Made by a program: the position numbers and the translations under genes
Part shown: piece after piece, positions 1 through 10,397 of the stretch
Layout of the letters: each line of letters begins with the position of its first letter
How positions within the stretch are numbered: position 1 is the first letter of the stretch
Assembly: GCF_008831285.2 (NCBI RefSeq)
Contig: NW_022204507.1
Span: forward strand, 1,800,001-1,864,000
Origin: Nymphaea colorata
Taxonomy: Eukaryota; Streptophyta; Magnoliopsida; Nymphaeales; Nymphaeaceae
Direction of reading: 5' to 3'
Length of the DNA: 64,000 bases
The notes under the pieces: model-generated
Told to the model about the DNA's origin: nothing
The model's input: the letters and a program-made list of their open reading frames with translations, nothing else
The model's database searches: none

Positions 1-1000
1 AAATCAGATCCAAACCATATCAAAATTAAAAAAAAAGGAAACCCTATACGCCCGACAGAGTCTCTTCCTCTCCGCCTCTCGACTTTCTTCCTTCTTCTAG
101 CAGCAGCAGAGCTTTGGGTAGTGGCTGCCACCGGTGGACGGTGACGGACGGCAACGGGCAACCGGTGGACGGCGACGGATGGCAACGGGCGACTGACGGA
201 CCGCGATGGACAGTGACTAAGTACTTCGTTCTTCCAACGACGGGAGCTTGGGTTGTTTGTTTTTTTGGGTAGGGACCGGCGACGGACGGCCGGTGGATGG
301 CGACGGATGGCGATTCATGGTGAATGGGTTCTTGGTTCTTCCAACTATGGGATGTTTTCCTATTTCATTTGCTTTTCCTATTTCAAAATATCTAGAGTTC
401 ATTTGTTTTTCATATTACATTTGCTTTTCCTATTTCAGAATTTCTAGAGTTCTCTATATTATATGTTAGACTGCATGTTGCTAGTTTCTTCTGTGGAGTT
501 ACGGAGTAGTGGTCACGTTGTATGATTGCATTTTTGTTAGGCTGCATGTTGCTCTTTGCCCTACTGCTGTTGCACGCTTTCATTGGCTTGATGTACAGAT
601 GGTTGAAGAAGAAGCTAGGATTCCACAGTCAAAATGTGGACCCTGTTTCGCACCCTCTCCAATAGAATAGCTTATTCAAATAGTGACTTGATTCTTATAG
701 GCTGATGTACAGAGGTGCGTATGCTGTCTGTCGCAATTTGTGGTGGCAATGGCAACACCCTGAGCTAACTATCAAATGAAGGGAGGTTAGTGTACCAAAC
801 CTTTATGAAATGCAGCATTGTAATTTGGTCCTACCCAAGCCAAATAGTTGTGGAAACATGAACTGTTCTGCCCTTGAGGAAATAGAATTGGTTCTCTGTA
901 AGTAACTCTTGTTTATCATGTTTCACAATCTACTATCAATAAAAGAACCGTCGTACCCATAGCGCCGTACCACCAAACCAAGATTTAGAAAAATGTTGTA
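1..1000. other. Unassigned non-coding region with short tandem repeats
   Basis: No convincing coding sequence is visible. The first 240 bases are rich in CT tracts and in a GC-rich repeat built on GGTGGACGG and CGGCAACGGGC, present twice in tandem near 133-195. Around 350-455 a unit of about 65-70 bases containing TTTGCTTTTCCTATTTC and TCTAGAGTTC occurs twice. The phrase CTGCATGTTGCT recurs near 472 and 541. At 990-1045 there are repeated CCCGTACC motifs just before the gypsy element. The start could be the 5' untranslated region of a plant gene, but that is a guess. Confidence 0.4.
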
Positions 1001-1313
1001 CCCGTACCCGTTTTCCCGTGCCCGTACCAGCACCCGTACCCAGGTGACATAGACAGCAAGCTTCGGTCCCTAGCAGCGCTCCGTTCGGCAAACCGCATTC
1101 CAGCAGCCGCTCACCAGCGTTGCGATCCCCGTCAGCTCGCCGGCGCACCCGACGCTCGGCGCCCTCCATGCCCCCAACGCAAGCGAGATCAGCCAAGAAC
1201 AGCGTACGCCCCCGATCAGTGTCGTGCCCTTGTTTCAGCCTCCGATCAACGCCGGCGTCGTGTTTGGGTCATTCGGATCGGCCGTTCCCACCAGCAGCAT
1301 TTTGCCCACTGCT

Positions 1314-2000
1314 ATGCTGAATTCCGTTCCTGGCATCACGAACAGCGGGACCATTCCCGGTCGTAGCAACAGTCGAGCCGATGCCCCTGTAGGGTTTTTC
1401 CCCAACTCGCCTGTTGATTTTTATGGGGGTGCCGATCCGGCGCGATTCAAGGCCGCCAAGATAGATTTCCCTCTATTCAGCGGAGAAGATTTACATAGCT
1501 GGATATTTAAGGCCGAGCAGTTCTTCGAGTGCCATGGGATCTTTGAGACAATGAAAGTCGCTCATGCTACCTTGAACTTCGACGGGAAGGTAATACGTTG
1601 GTACCGATGGCTGGTAGCACAACATGGGCGGTCCGACTGGAGGACCTTAATCACAACCATGGCGGCGCGTTTCAGACCTTTGGCTTATGTTGACTACAAC
1701 CAAGAGCTCTCCAAAATAAGTCAGATGGGATCGGTCGTCGACTACCAGGAGTGTTTCAAAGAGCTGAGCAATATGGTGCGGTGATGCCCTTGGAAGCCTT
1801 AGGTGCCTTTGTTGGAGGACTCAAGGACGAGATTCGTATTGAGGTGCAAGGAATGCGACGCCGGGCCCATTATTCGCTGCCTTACTCTGGAACAGATACG
1901 TGAAAAACGATGTCAAAATATTTGCTTCCACTGTGACCAACCATGGACGCCGGGCCACGCCTTTTGACGACTTCACATGTACTTAGTTGAAGAAGAGGGC
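1314..2000 (+). pseudogene. Gypsy gag, frameshifted
   Basis: Gag would form the capsid shell around the element's RNA. The open stretch from the first in-frame ATG (1314) to a stop at 1782-1784 holds the retrotransposon gag core, including FPLFSGEDLHSWIFKAEQFF near residues 60-80 and a tryptophan-rich VIRWYRW segment. After a frameshift near 1780 the homology continues as ALGAFVGGLKDEIRIEVQGM in another frame. A CCHC-like knuckle reading CFHCDQPWTPGH follows around 1920-1962, again out of frame. The upstream extension of the frame to 1224 begins with GTG, so 1314 is preferred. At least two frameshifts make it a pseudogene. Confidence 0.75.
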
Positions 2001-2111
2001 GACGACGCCCTGGCGGAGACTCTTGGCGAACGAGAGCAAGGTGAAGTGGCACTCGCTCAGTCGCCCGAAATATCCCTCCATGCCTTATCGGGCCACGAAT
2101 TACCATAGTTG

Positions 2112-2483
2112 ATGCGCGTTGAAGGCTGGCTCCGAGGTCGAAAGGTCAACGTACTAGTGGATACTGGGTCCACACATAACTTCATTTGTGAGAAATCCGC
2201 TACAGCCTTGGGGTGTACAATCGACCATCAGCCCATGTTTGATGTGGTCGTGGGAGATGGCAGTACCTTAAAATGTCAAGGGCGGTGTGCCGACGAGAAA
2301 TTGGAGATACAGGGTCATGGGTTCTCGGTACAGTTGTATACACTAACCATGGTGGGAGCAGACCTCGTCCTGGGCATCCACTGGTTGAAGGGGCTGGGAG
2401 AAGTGGTGTGGGTCTTCATTAACATGAAAATGCACTTTACACAACCGGATGGGATACGCCTAACCCTGTCGGCTACTCCATGA
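2112..2483 (+). pseudogene. Gypsy aspartic protease domain
   Basis: The protease would cut the Gag-Pol polyprotein. The frame holds VLVDTGSTHNFI at roughly residues 13-24, with the catalytic DTG triad at about 2157-2165. A hydrophobic VGADLVLGIHWLKGLG block lies near residues 77-92, where retropepsins of this group have the flap-to-C-terminal segment. The domain has about the right size (~120 aa). It is separated from gag and from the reverse transcriptase by frame changes, so it is not part of a continuous polyprotein. It starts at the first ATG; a TTG lies one codon before. Confidence 0.75.
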
Positions 2484-2513
2484 CAACCAGTTCAGGAGAC
2501 CGCCACGTCCAAG

Positions 2514-3400
2514 ATGCTACGTGGGGCAGCCACTTCGTATGTGCTACTCATGGCCATGGGGAAAGAGAGGCCAGGCCCCACCGTCATGGATGTGCGATTA
2601 CCTGTCGTGCTGGAGGAGTTTTCAGTTGTGTTCGATGTTCATCAGGGATTACCTCCTCTGCGCGCCTATGATCACCACATAGAGCTTCAACCAGGGGCCG
2701 AAGTAGTGAAGAGGAGACCATACAGGTATAACCCAACCCAACGTGATGCCCTAACTCGGTTGGTGCAAGAAATGTTGGAACAGGGAATCATCCAGCCTAG
2801 TCGCAACCCTTTTGCGTCTCCCGCCCTCCTTGTTCGCAAGAAGAATGACAATTGGCGGTTCTATGTAGATTACCGCTCCTTGAATGCCATAACGATAAAG
2901 GATCGCTACCCCATCCCTATTGTGGAAGACCTCCTTGATGCACTTAGGGCGCAACCTTGTTTTCGAAATTGGATCTTCGTGCCGAGTATCATCAGATACG
3001 ATGCCCCTAAAACAGCATTTTTAACCCTGGATGGGCATTATGAGTTCCGAGTGATGCCGTTCGGCCTCACGAATGCTTCTGCAACATTCCAGTCCCTCAT
3101 GAAAGATATCTTCCGAGTGCACCTGCACAGGTTCGTACTGGTCTTCTTTGATGACATCCTTGTCTTTAGTGCAGATGAAGATGCACATTTAAATCATCTG
3201 CGGGTGGTGCTAACTACCTTGCGACAGCATGCCCTTCACACCAGACTTTCCAAGTGCTCGTTTGGAATGAGTGAAGTCACTTACCTCGGCCATGTGATTG
3301 GCAAGGGCAGCATGAAGATGGAAGAGGATAAAGTATTGAAGTGCGCAACTGGGTCATTCCTCGGTTGGTTAGGGAATTACGTGGTTTCCTCATATTGGCG
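2514..3400 (+). pseudogene. Gypsy reverse transcriptase domain, with internal frameshifts
   Basis: This would copy element RNA into DNA. The frame shows PYRYNPTQRDALTRLVQEML, then the template-binding part with YVDYRSLNAITIKDRYPIP. Next come RVMPFGLTNASATFQSLM and the catalytic FFDDILVFS (an F-for-Y variant common in plant gypsy elements). The segment that should read like KLDLRAGYHQIR lies in a neighbouring frame at about 2956-2998. Two compensating indels therefore surround the first catalytic aspartate, and several residues after it are missing. The C-terminal thumb (SKCSFGMSEVTYLGHVI) is intact until the frame is lost near 3340. Identification as RT is secure; function is lost. Confidence 0.85.
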
Positions 3401-3930
3401 GGGTACTACCATAAGTTCGTGCGCAACTTTGGCAGTATCGCAGCACCCTTGACACACCTCACCAAAAAGGAACAGTTTCGATGGTCTGACCAAGCCGAGG
3501 AAGCATTTGCCAAACTCAAAGAGGCCCATCAGATCAGCACCGGTCCTACGCATGCCCAACTTCACTATACAGTTTGAAGTAGAGACGGACGCATCCGACT
3601 TAGGGGTGGGCGTAGTTTTGAACCAAGACCGACATCAGATAACATTTTTCAGTCGCGCCATGGGACCCACGTTCAATAGCAAATCAGCCTATGAGCACGA
3701 ACTCATTGCTATGGTATTAGCGGTTCTTAGATGGAGGCACTATTTGTTGGGTATGAAATTTGTGGTGCTCACGGACCAACACAGCCCTGCGCTACTACCT
3801 ACAACAGAAAACATTGGTACCGGCGGTGCAGCGTTGGGTGATGAAACTGCTTAGCTTCAATTTTGAGATTAGGCATCGCAACGGGAAAGAACACCCGACA
3901 GTAGATGGTCTCTCTCGACAGATGCAGGAG
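3380..3930 (+). pseudogene. Gypsy RT connection and RNase H domain, broken
   Basis: RNase H removes the RNA strand after reverse transcription. One frame gives RGFLILAGYYHKFVRNFG and APLTHLTKKEQFRWSDQAEEAF, the region that links RT to RNase H. A second frame from about 3507 gives the RNase H core: VETDASDLGVGVVLNQD, then FFSRAM, then YEHELIAMVLAVLRWRHYL. The typical end FEIRHRNGKEHPTVDGLSRQ appears in a third frame around 3858-3923. At least two frameshifts separate the pieces. The motifs are the standard ones for gypsy elements, so the assignment is confident although the gene is dead. Confidence 0.8.
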
Positions 3931-4134
3931 TAGCACGACTTATGGACTTTATCGGCCATTCAATTCAACATTTGGACAGACATTCCACCAGTCAGCAGTG
4001 TCAGTGCAAAGAATACGAACTGACCTTCTACAGAATCCAACAAGACGGTATGGTTACGAGTGGCGCACTCCTTACCTCTACTTCCGCCGTCGCGTATTTA
4101 TCCCGCCGAGACAGCCCTGCCAGGTATTTTAATC

Positions 4135-4953
4135 TCACATTATCATGACTCGAAGATCTGAGACCATGGAGTAGAAGGGACTTATCGGCGTTTAAGGACG
4201 GTGTTTTTCTGGCCAGGAATGAAGCACGCCGTGCAGGATTATGTGCGACAATGTGATGTATGTGAACGCAATAAGTATGAGACCACACGACCTGCTGGCT
4301 TCTTACAACCACTTCCTCTTCCCGAGCAAATTTGGGAAGACATATGGACTTCATAGAGGGATTACCCTGCTCTCGGGGAAAATCTGTTATATTGGTGGTG
4401 GTAGACAGGCTCTCCAAATATGCTCACTTCATAGCGCTCTCACACCCCTTTTCAGCCAAAACAGTAGCACAGACCTTTCAAGAGCAAGTGGGGAAGCTTC
4501 ACGGTATGCCATGCTCCATTGTAAGTGACCGTGACTCGATTTTCTTTAGTGCTTTTTGGCAAGAGTAATTCAAACTATAGGGGACTCAACTTAAGATGAG
4601 TACCACATATCACCCGCAAACGGATGGGCAGACAGAGGTCGTAAACCAAAGCGTTGAGACTTATTTAAGATGCTTTGTGGGGGAGCGACCCAAAACCTGG
4701 GTCAGCTAACTACCATGGGTAGAGTTCGCTTAAAATACCAGTTGGCATACATCCACGAACACCACCCCTTTTGAGGTAGTCTACGGGCGCCCTCCTCTGA
4801 CTATTCGCCGATATCAATTGCGGACAACACGAGATGAGTTGGTTGATACGGAGTTAAGGTGCCGCGATGTGATTCTCAAGGATCTTAAAGAACACCTGTT
4901 AGCAGCACAGACTCGCATGGTGATCCAGTACAACCGCCGTCATCGAGCACTTC
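4135..4953 (+). pseudogene. Gypsy integrase, N-terminal and catalytic part
   Basis: Integrase would insert the DNA copy into the genome. An HHCC zinc-binding region ending in [19 protein letters not shown] is readable around 4220-4285. The catalytic core follows: [20 protein letters not shown], then [14 protein letters not shown], then [17 protein letters not shown], which supply the D, D and E residues. Stops fall at about 4566 and at two points between 4700 and 4735, and there are frame changes. The coding trace runs without a gap of homology into the copia 5' LTR at 4959 and resumes after 10397. This shows the copia element landed inside the integrase. Confidence 0.85.
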
Positions 4954-4958
4954 AATTT
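4954..4958. repeat. Target site duplication, left copy (AATTT)
   Basis: The five bases AATTT lie directly before the copia 5' LTR. They are repeated directly after the 3' LTR at 10393-10397. Five bases is the usual duplication length for copia integration. Confidence 0.9.
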
Positions 4959-5185
4959 TGTTGAAATTAGAGGAGTTTATGTTTCTAGGTGGTTCTTTGT
5001 AATATTAAAGAGTTATAAGATCTCTTTAATATTTTTTTTATTTTAGATTGATGTACTCTGTAAATCTCCTTTCTTCCCTAATCTTTTTATAATAGAGATT
5101 AGGGTTAGTAAATAGATTAAGTTTTCTCTCCCCAACTCTCACGTCTTCAACTATTTCTCTCTCTCCAAGTCTCAAGGCTGCAACA
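4959..5185 (+). repeat. Copia 5' LTR
   Basis: It starts with TGTTGAAATTAGAGG and ends with CAAGGCTGCAACA, giving the TG...CA ends and a short TGTTG/CAACA inverted repeat. It matches the copy at 10177-10392 over its full length. An extra segment of about 15 bases around 5085-5110 is present here but absent there. CT-rich sequence fills the 3' third. Confidence 0.95.
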
Positions 5186-5198
5186 TGGTATCAGAGCC
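5186..5198 (+). other. Copia primer binding site (initiator tRNA-Met)
   Basis: TGGTATCAGAGCC directly follows the 5' LTR. This is the well-known plant copia site complementary to the 3' end of initiator methionine tRNA, where minus-strand DNA synthesis would begin. Confidence 0.9.
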
Positions 5199-5944
5199 AC
5201 GGACGTGATCGGCGACGTGAAGCAAAGAGCCAGCGACAGGCAACGGACGTCCATGCATCTGGCGACGTGAAGCAAACAGCCGGCGACCCTCCTTCTCCTT
5301 TCAGGCTTTATCTCTTCCACCTCCTCCATCTCCTTCCCCTTCCTCTGTCTTTTTCTCCTTCACCTCTCGCCTGTTCTAGTTGACTGATTTCCAGCAACGG
5401 AACAGTGTGGAGGAGTTTATTCATGCTAGGAGATATGCGTGAATAGACTCCAGCCGTGGATTTTCAAAAGTATATATATTATCGCAGCTGTGAGGGAGTC
5501 TGCGCTGATTAATCGCTTATGGTTTGATATGTTCTATGATCAAAGCAGCCAAGTGGAGGACTGCTCTCTAGGATTTCTGTGGCAGTTTATGTTGACTGTT
5601 TTATCTGTCATCGTTATTCATGATTTGTGAAAGATAATCTGTGCTACAGCAACATTAGATGCATAAATAGACAAGTTGTTGGTCGGAGCAAATAATACAA
5701 GCAGTGGGGATTCGTTTTCAGTTGTGGGCTTGCTGTTAGCAGCATTTTTTTGTCTTCCGATTGCTGTTTTCTTTGTCGTGGTGTTGCTGTCAACTGTTGG
5801 ACAGCAGTTTGGCAGTTTGGTTGTTGCTGCGCATCTAACGTTGCAATGTGGGACATTTGTTCTTGCTGATCAGTCTCTTTTTCATTATATATATATATAT
5901 ATTCTCTTGCTGGTGGTGGTTAATCTCTTGTGGACAGATTTATA
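5199..5944 (+). other. Copia 5' leader (non-coding)
   Basis: About 750 bases lie between the primer binding site and the first gag ATG. It has CT-rich tracts near 5290-5370 and a short AT microsatellite at about 5886-5902. The open frames in it are short, overlap and resemble nothing, so I read it as untranslated leader. Confidence 0.6.
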
Positions 5945-6856
5945 ATGGTAGAAAATTCCAAAACTGACTTTTGTCACGAGGTTAGGAGTGGAGGAACTCC
6001 ATTCTCTTATGGCTCTACTATAAAGTTAGATGGATCTAACTATGAGATTTGGTCTCGTGTGTTTATGATGTCTGTGATTGGATATCAGAAGGAGCATGTT
6101 ATAGAAGAAAATGAGCATGTTGAAAAGAGTGGAAAATATGGTTCATGGAAGGGAGATAATAATATTGTCATGTCGTGGATCATGAATAGTGTGCAACCAT
6201 AAATTGCATCAACTATTTGCATATTATACCTTGGCCAAACAAATGTGGGATTTCTTGAAACATACTCAAATGACAAGAATGTTAGCAAGATATTGCAGGT
6301 GGAGGAGGAATTACTTAATTTGCAACAGGGTGACCAAAGTCTTGCTCAGTACTTTGCTTCCCTCAAGTCCATCCATGAACGACTTAAAGCATTACGTCCC
6401 CCATGTCCAACATGTCCAACATGTCATAAGACTCATGGTGAACAATCTTTGGTTGCGAAGTTTCTACAGGGTCTCTCCCCTTAATATGCAGTAGCAAAGG
6501 CTCAGATGTTGACTAAAGCAGAAATCCCTGACTTAGCTGAGGCCTACAACAGACTCAGTCGTCTTGCTGTGACCCTTTCTCAGTCATCTAGTGATATCCA
6601 TGCCTCTGCCTTGGTAGCCTCAGGAGGTCATGGATGTAGTTCATTCAAGGGGAGAGCCATAGGTCAAGGGTCAGGAGCAGGTCGGGGGAGTTTTCAGTGC
6701 ACCTATTGTGGGAAAATAGGACATTTAGAAGACAGATGTTGGGATAAACATGGCCGTCCTTCGCCTGCATCCCTAGGAAGAAATGTTGCATCTAAGCAGG
6801 GCAAGAATTCTTTACAGTCTCCTATTGGGTCTGTTCAGGCAGTTCATCAGCTGTAG
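5945..6856 (+). pseudogene. Copia gag with stops and frameshifts
   Basis: The frame opens at ATG 5945 and shows the copia gag (UBN2-type) start: KLDGSNYEIWSRVFMMSVIG, then GSWKGDNNIVMSWIMNSVQP. A stop follows at 6200-6202. Homology moves to another frame for about 40 bases (AYYTLAKQMWDFLK) and back, then runs on as LQVEEELLNLQQGDQSLAQY. A second stop lies at 6482-6484. The CCHC zinc knuckle CTYCGKIGHLEDRC is intact at 6698-6739 and would bind the RNA genome. The frame ends at 6856, where a one-base shift separates it from pol. Copia elements normally use one continuous gag-pol frame. Confidence 0.85.
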
Positions 6857-6879
6857 ATCGGTCTTTAGCTCCTTCTCAC

Positions 6880-7503
6880 CCTGAGACAGTGATTGTGAGT
6901 ATCAACGAGTCAGAGTATAAGGACTTCCTAGCACACAGATCTATTAAGCCATCGGCCTCTACAGTCATGATAGATAGTGCTATGTCTGTTGATACTGTCC
7001 CACATGATACAGGTACTACTTGGATTATTGATTCAGGAGCATCGCGACACTTTTGTAGTAGACCTTCTATATTTACTGTGCTACACTTATTACCTCAGCC
7101 ACGTCATGTGAAACTTGCAGATGGTAGATAGTCACATATTATGGGTTATGGTGATATCAAGATTTCTCAGGCTATGACTATTCATAATGTGTTATATGCT
7201 TCTAAGTTTCCAACAAATTTGTTATCGGTTGGACAATTGATTAATGACTTACATTGTCGTGTTACATTTGACTATGGTTTATGTTCATTTCAAGACTTGC
7301 AAACTGGGAAGACGATTGGTGGAGGCTATGAGAAAGGGGGCATCTACTTCCTGTCGGATCCAGTGGATATTGCAGCATCATCGATCACCTCACTGTCCTC
7401 CTCCTTCCAGTGGCATCTCAGACTTGGTCATCCATTTGTCTCCAAGCTCCGTCACCTTCTTCCTCATCTTTCAGTACTAGAGTCGTTTCAGTGTGAAGCC
7501 TGA
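6880..7503 (+). pseudogene. Copia protease and GAG-pre-integrase domain
   Basis: The catalytic protease motif WIIDSGASRHFC (DSGA at 7030-7041) is followed by the typical VKLADGR segment. A stop at 7129-7131 then interrupts the frame. After it come GYGDIKI, NVLYASKFPTNLLSVGQL and the GAG-pre-integrase motif WHLRLGHPFVSKL. The frame ends in CEA-stop at 7501-7503, where the conserved zinc-binding cysteine codon of the integrase N-terminus is replaced by TGA. All these pieces share one frame, so only point mutations separate them. Confidence 0.85.
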
Positions 7504-8676
7504 CAGCTTGGCAAACACACCCGTAGTAGTTATTCATCGAGTCTTAGTCCGTCCAGTTGTGGACTTTTTAATCTTCTTCATGTTGATGTGTGGGGTCCTA
7601 GCAGAGTTGCTAGTAGGTCAAGATTTCGGTATTTTCTTGTCATTGTTGATGATTATTCTCGAGTCACTTGGGTTTTCCTTTTGAAAAAAAGGTCTGAAGT
7701 AGTATGTACTCTAAAAAATTTTATTATTGAAATAAAGATCCAGTTTGGTATTTTTGTTAAAAGCATTCGCACTGATAATGCCCTTGAATTCAAGACCTCT
7801 ACCTTAATGAAGTTTTACTCTGATAATGACATTTGTCCTCAGTTTACTTGTCCCCATACCTCCCAACAAAATGGAGTAGCTGAGCGTAAACATCGCCAAC
7901 TCTTAAATGTGGCTCGTTCCCTAATGCTTCATACTAATTCACCTACATACTTTTGGAGAGATGCCATCCTCACTGCCTGTTATTTAACCAACCGTTTACT
8001 CTCATCCTCCATTGACAACAAGGTTCCCATTAAACTTGTGCATCCCCAACGACCCTTATTTCCAGTGACTCTCAAAGTATTTGGTTGCACAAGCTTTGTT
8101 CACATACTTGGATCCACATGTGATAAATTGGGTGCCCAAGCCATTAAGTGTATCTTTATAGGCTACTCCAGAAACCATAAAGGCTACAAATGCTTTGATC
8201 CCTTGACTCAAAAGGAGTATATCAGTGCAGATGTCACATTCTTCGAGTCTCAGACTTATTATAGCTCCTCTCCCATTCTTACTTTGATGCCACATTCACC
8301 AGACCCACTACCTATTCCTCTTATTCCTTTGGAGTCATTCTCGTTTGAATCTCCTTCTAAAGACTTTCTCGCTGTAGTGTTCAAGTTTTGTGATCCTCCG
8401 CTGGTCTACACACGTCGACATGACCATTCTCATGATCCTTCGCCAACCGCTTCTTTGGAGGTAAGTTCATCTGAAGTGAGTATCCTTAGTCCATCTTATC
8501 CCTGTGAAGACTTACCCATCGTTCTTCGCAAAGGCAGGCGACAATGTACTTTGCATCATATATCTCATTTTGTGTCTACTGACGGTATTGACAAAAGTAT
8601 GCAACAGTTTATTCAAGCTCTGGCTGCTCATACAGTTCCTACATGTCACCAACAGGCTTTATTAGATACCCAATAG
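7504..8676 (+). pseudogene. Copia integrase core and C-terminal region
   Basis: This would insert the element into chromosomal DNA. Downstream of the stop at 7501 the same frame reads QLGKHTRS, then the core: LLHVDVWGPSR (first catalytic D), FLVIVDDYSRVTWVFLLKK, SIRTDNALEF (second D) and HTSQQNGVAERKHRQLLNVA (catalytic E). Next come WRDAILTACYLTNRL and the C-terminal VFGCTSFVHI and KCIFIGYSRNHKGYKCFDP. A proline- and serine-rich linker leads toward RT. It is the longest undamaged part of the element (about 390 codons from 7504) and ends at a stop at 8674-8676. Confidence 0.9.
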
Positions 8677-9494
8677 AGACAGGTTATGCAAGATGAGATG
8701 GATGCTTTAGTTCAGCGAGGCACCTGAGAACTTGTTGATCCTCCTTCTCATTGTGACATTGTTGGTTTTAAGTGGGTATTCACAGTGAAATATAATTCTG
8801 ATGGTTCTATGGAACGATACAAGCTCGGTTGGTTGCTAAGGGCTACACGTAGACCTACGGTGTAGATTTCTTTGAGACCTTCTCTCCGGTTGCTCGGTTG
8901 GGAACCATTCGTCTTATTATTTCTGTGGTTGTACACCATGATTGACACATGTATCAGCTTGATGTCAAAAATGCCTTTTTGTATGGTGATCTCGATGAGA
9001 CTATCTATATGCAACAACCACCAGGGTTTGAACGACAGGGGGAGTGTAGCAAAGTGTGCAAGCTGAAGAAAGCTATTTATAGACTCAAGCAGAGTCCTTG
9101 TGCGTGGTTTCACAAGTTCTCTGAGGTAGTCTCAAAGTGTGGCTTTGCGAGATCTCCTCTTGATCATTCTCTGTTTATCAAGAAGGCTTCCAGGGGTATA
9201 ACCGTTCTAGTTGTTTATGTTGATGATATTATCCTAGCAGGTGACCCTGATCAAGAAATTTCTGATGCAAAGTTGTTTCTTCAAAAATACTTTGTGACGA
9301 AAGATCTTGGTCCATTACGATATTTCTTGGGAATAGAAGTTGCTCGCAATAGGGATGGTGTGGTTCTCTCTCAACGGAAGTATGTTCTTGATTTATTGCA
9401 GGACACAGGGATGCTAGGAGCTAAACCAGCTAATTTACCTATGAATCCACGTATACGCCTTAATGATGACCAAACAAAATTAGTGGATTCTTGA
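8677..9494 (+). pseudogene. Copia reverse transcriptase, broken by stops and one frameshift
   Basis: The RT start reads QDEMDALVQRGT, then stop, then VGFKWVFTVKYNSDGSMERYK in the integrase frame. A one-base loss near 8822 shifts the frame, after which LVAKGYT, stop, TYGVDFFETFSPVARLGTIR continues. The second half is intact: YQLDVKNAFLYGDLDETIYM, LKKAIYRLKQSPCAWFHKF and the catalytic LVVYVDDIILAG. Then come KDLGPLRYFLGIEVARN and a stop at 9492-9494 within VDS-stop-SYRSLIGKLLY. The YVDD motif makes the assignment certain. Confidence 0.9.
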
Positions 9495-10169
9495 TCCTAC
9501 AGGTCCCTTATTGGAAAACTACTTTATGTTACTGTGACAAGACCAGACATTAGCTTTGCAGTGGGAAAGCTAAGTCAATTTATGGAAAAACCCAGGAAAG
9601 TTCATTGGGATGCTGCCTTGATGGTGGTTAAATATCTGAAATTGTCTCCTGGCAAAGGCCTTTTGTTCACAAAAGGCAAGACCCTGGAAGTGGAAGCCTA
9701 TAGTGATGCTGACTATGCTGGCTCAGTCGAAGACATGAAGTCTACCACAGGATTTTGTGTATTTGTGGGAGGCAACCTCATATCATGGAGAAGCAAAAAA
9801 CAAGGCGTGGTGTCAAGATATAGTGCAGAATCCGAATACAGAGCTGTGGCTCAAACTGCAGCACAAATGACTTGGGCTAGATCCATGCTATCTAGCCTAA
9901 GTGTGTCGATTCCACTTCCTATGAAGATGTATTGTGACAATCGAGCAGCCACATACATTGCAAACAATCTGGTTTTCCACGAAAGAACCAAACATATTGA
10001 AGTTGACTGCCATTACATTCAGGATCTCGTTCAAGCAGGAACCATTGCCACTATTCATGTTCCTCCAGAAGATCAAGCTGCGGATGTCTTCACCAAAGCT
10101 TTTCCTATTGGTGATTTCTCTAAATGTTGTGGCAAGCTGAGCATGTTTAATATGTATGCTCCAGCTTGA
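9495..10169 (+). pseudogene. Copia RNase H domain and polyprotein end
   Basis: It continues the RT frame after the stop at 9492. It reads YRSLIGKLLYVTVTRPDISF, then the RNase H signature VEAYSDADYAGSVEDMKSTT, LISWRSKKQGVVSRYSAESEY, MYCDNRAATYIANN and HERTKHIEVDCHYIQDLV, ending GKLSMFNMYAPA. Conserved acidic residues (D of DADYAG, E of SAESEY, D of YCDN) are kept. The natural stop at 10167-10169 lies 7 bases before the 3' LTR, overlapping the purine tract. This 675-base part is itself uninterrupted. Confidence 0.9.
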
Positions 10170-10176
10170 GGGAGAG
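10166..10176 (+). other. Copia polypurine tract
   Basis: TTGAGGGAGAG lies directly before the 3' LTR. This is the expected position and composition for the plus-strand primer. Confidence 0.85.
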
Positions 10177-10392
10177 TGTTGAAATTAGAGGAGTTTATGT
10201 TTTTAGGTGGTTCTTTGTAATATTAAAGAGTTATAAGATCTCTTTAATATTTTCTTTATTTTAGATCGATGTACTTTGTAAATCTCCTTTCTACTATAAT
10301 CTCTTGATTAATGAATAGATTAAGTTTTCTCTCCCCAACTCTGACATCTTCAACTCTTTCTCTCTCTCTCTCCAAGTCTCAAGGCTGCAACA
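10177..10392 (+). repeat. Copia 3' LTR
   Basis: It starts TGTTGAAATTAGAGG and ends GGCTGCAACA, and matches 4959-5185 with about 8-10 substitutions and a few short indels. It is directly followed by the second AATTT target duplication. Confidence 0.95.
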
Positions 10393-10397
10393 AATTT
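10393..10397. repeat. Target site duplication, right copy (AATTT)
   Basis: It is identical to 4954-4958. Removing the copia element and one copy restores the gypsy integrase sequence. Confidence 0.9.

Larger units (their letters stand above)
4959..10392 (+). mobile_element. Complete Ty1/copia retrotransposon, 5.4 kb
   Basis: The element has two LTRs (4959-5185 and 10177-10392), a TGGTATCAGAGCC primer binding site, gag, protease, integrase, RT and RNase H in copia order, a polypurine tract and a 5-bp target duplication. The two LTRs differ by roughly 8-10 substitutions plus a few short indels over about 205 aligned bases, so insertion was moderately recent. At least six in-frame stops and a few frameshifts disrupt gag-pol, so this copy is non-autonomous. 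It is inserted in the integrase gene of the older gypsy element. Confidence 0.95.

Noticed and set aside
1-240. Possible 5' LTR of the gypsy element
   Set aside because: Nothing in 1-1300 matches the 3' LTR at 10846-11089, and no primer binding site follows.
1120-1320. 66-codon arginine- and proline-rich frame upstream of gag
   Set aside because: It overlaps the gag frame in another phase and follows a CCCGTACC repeat. No support as a gene.
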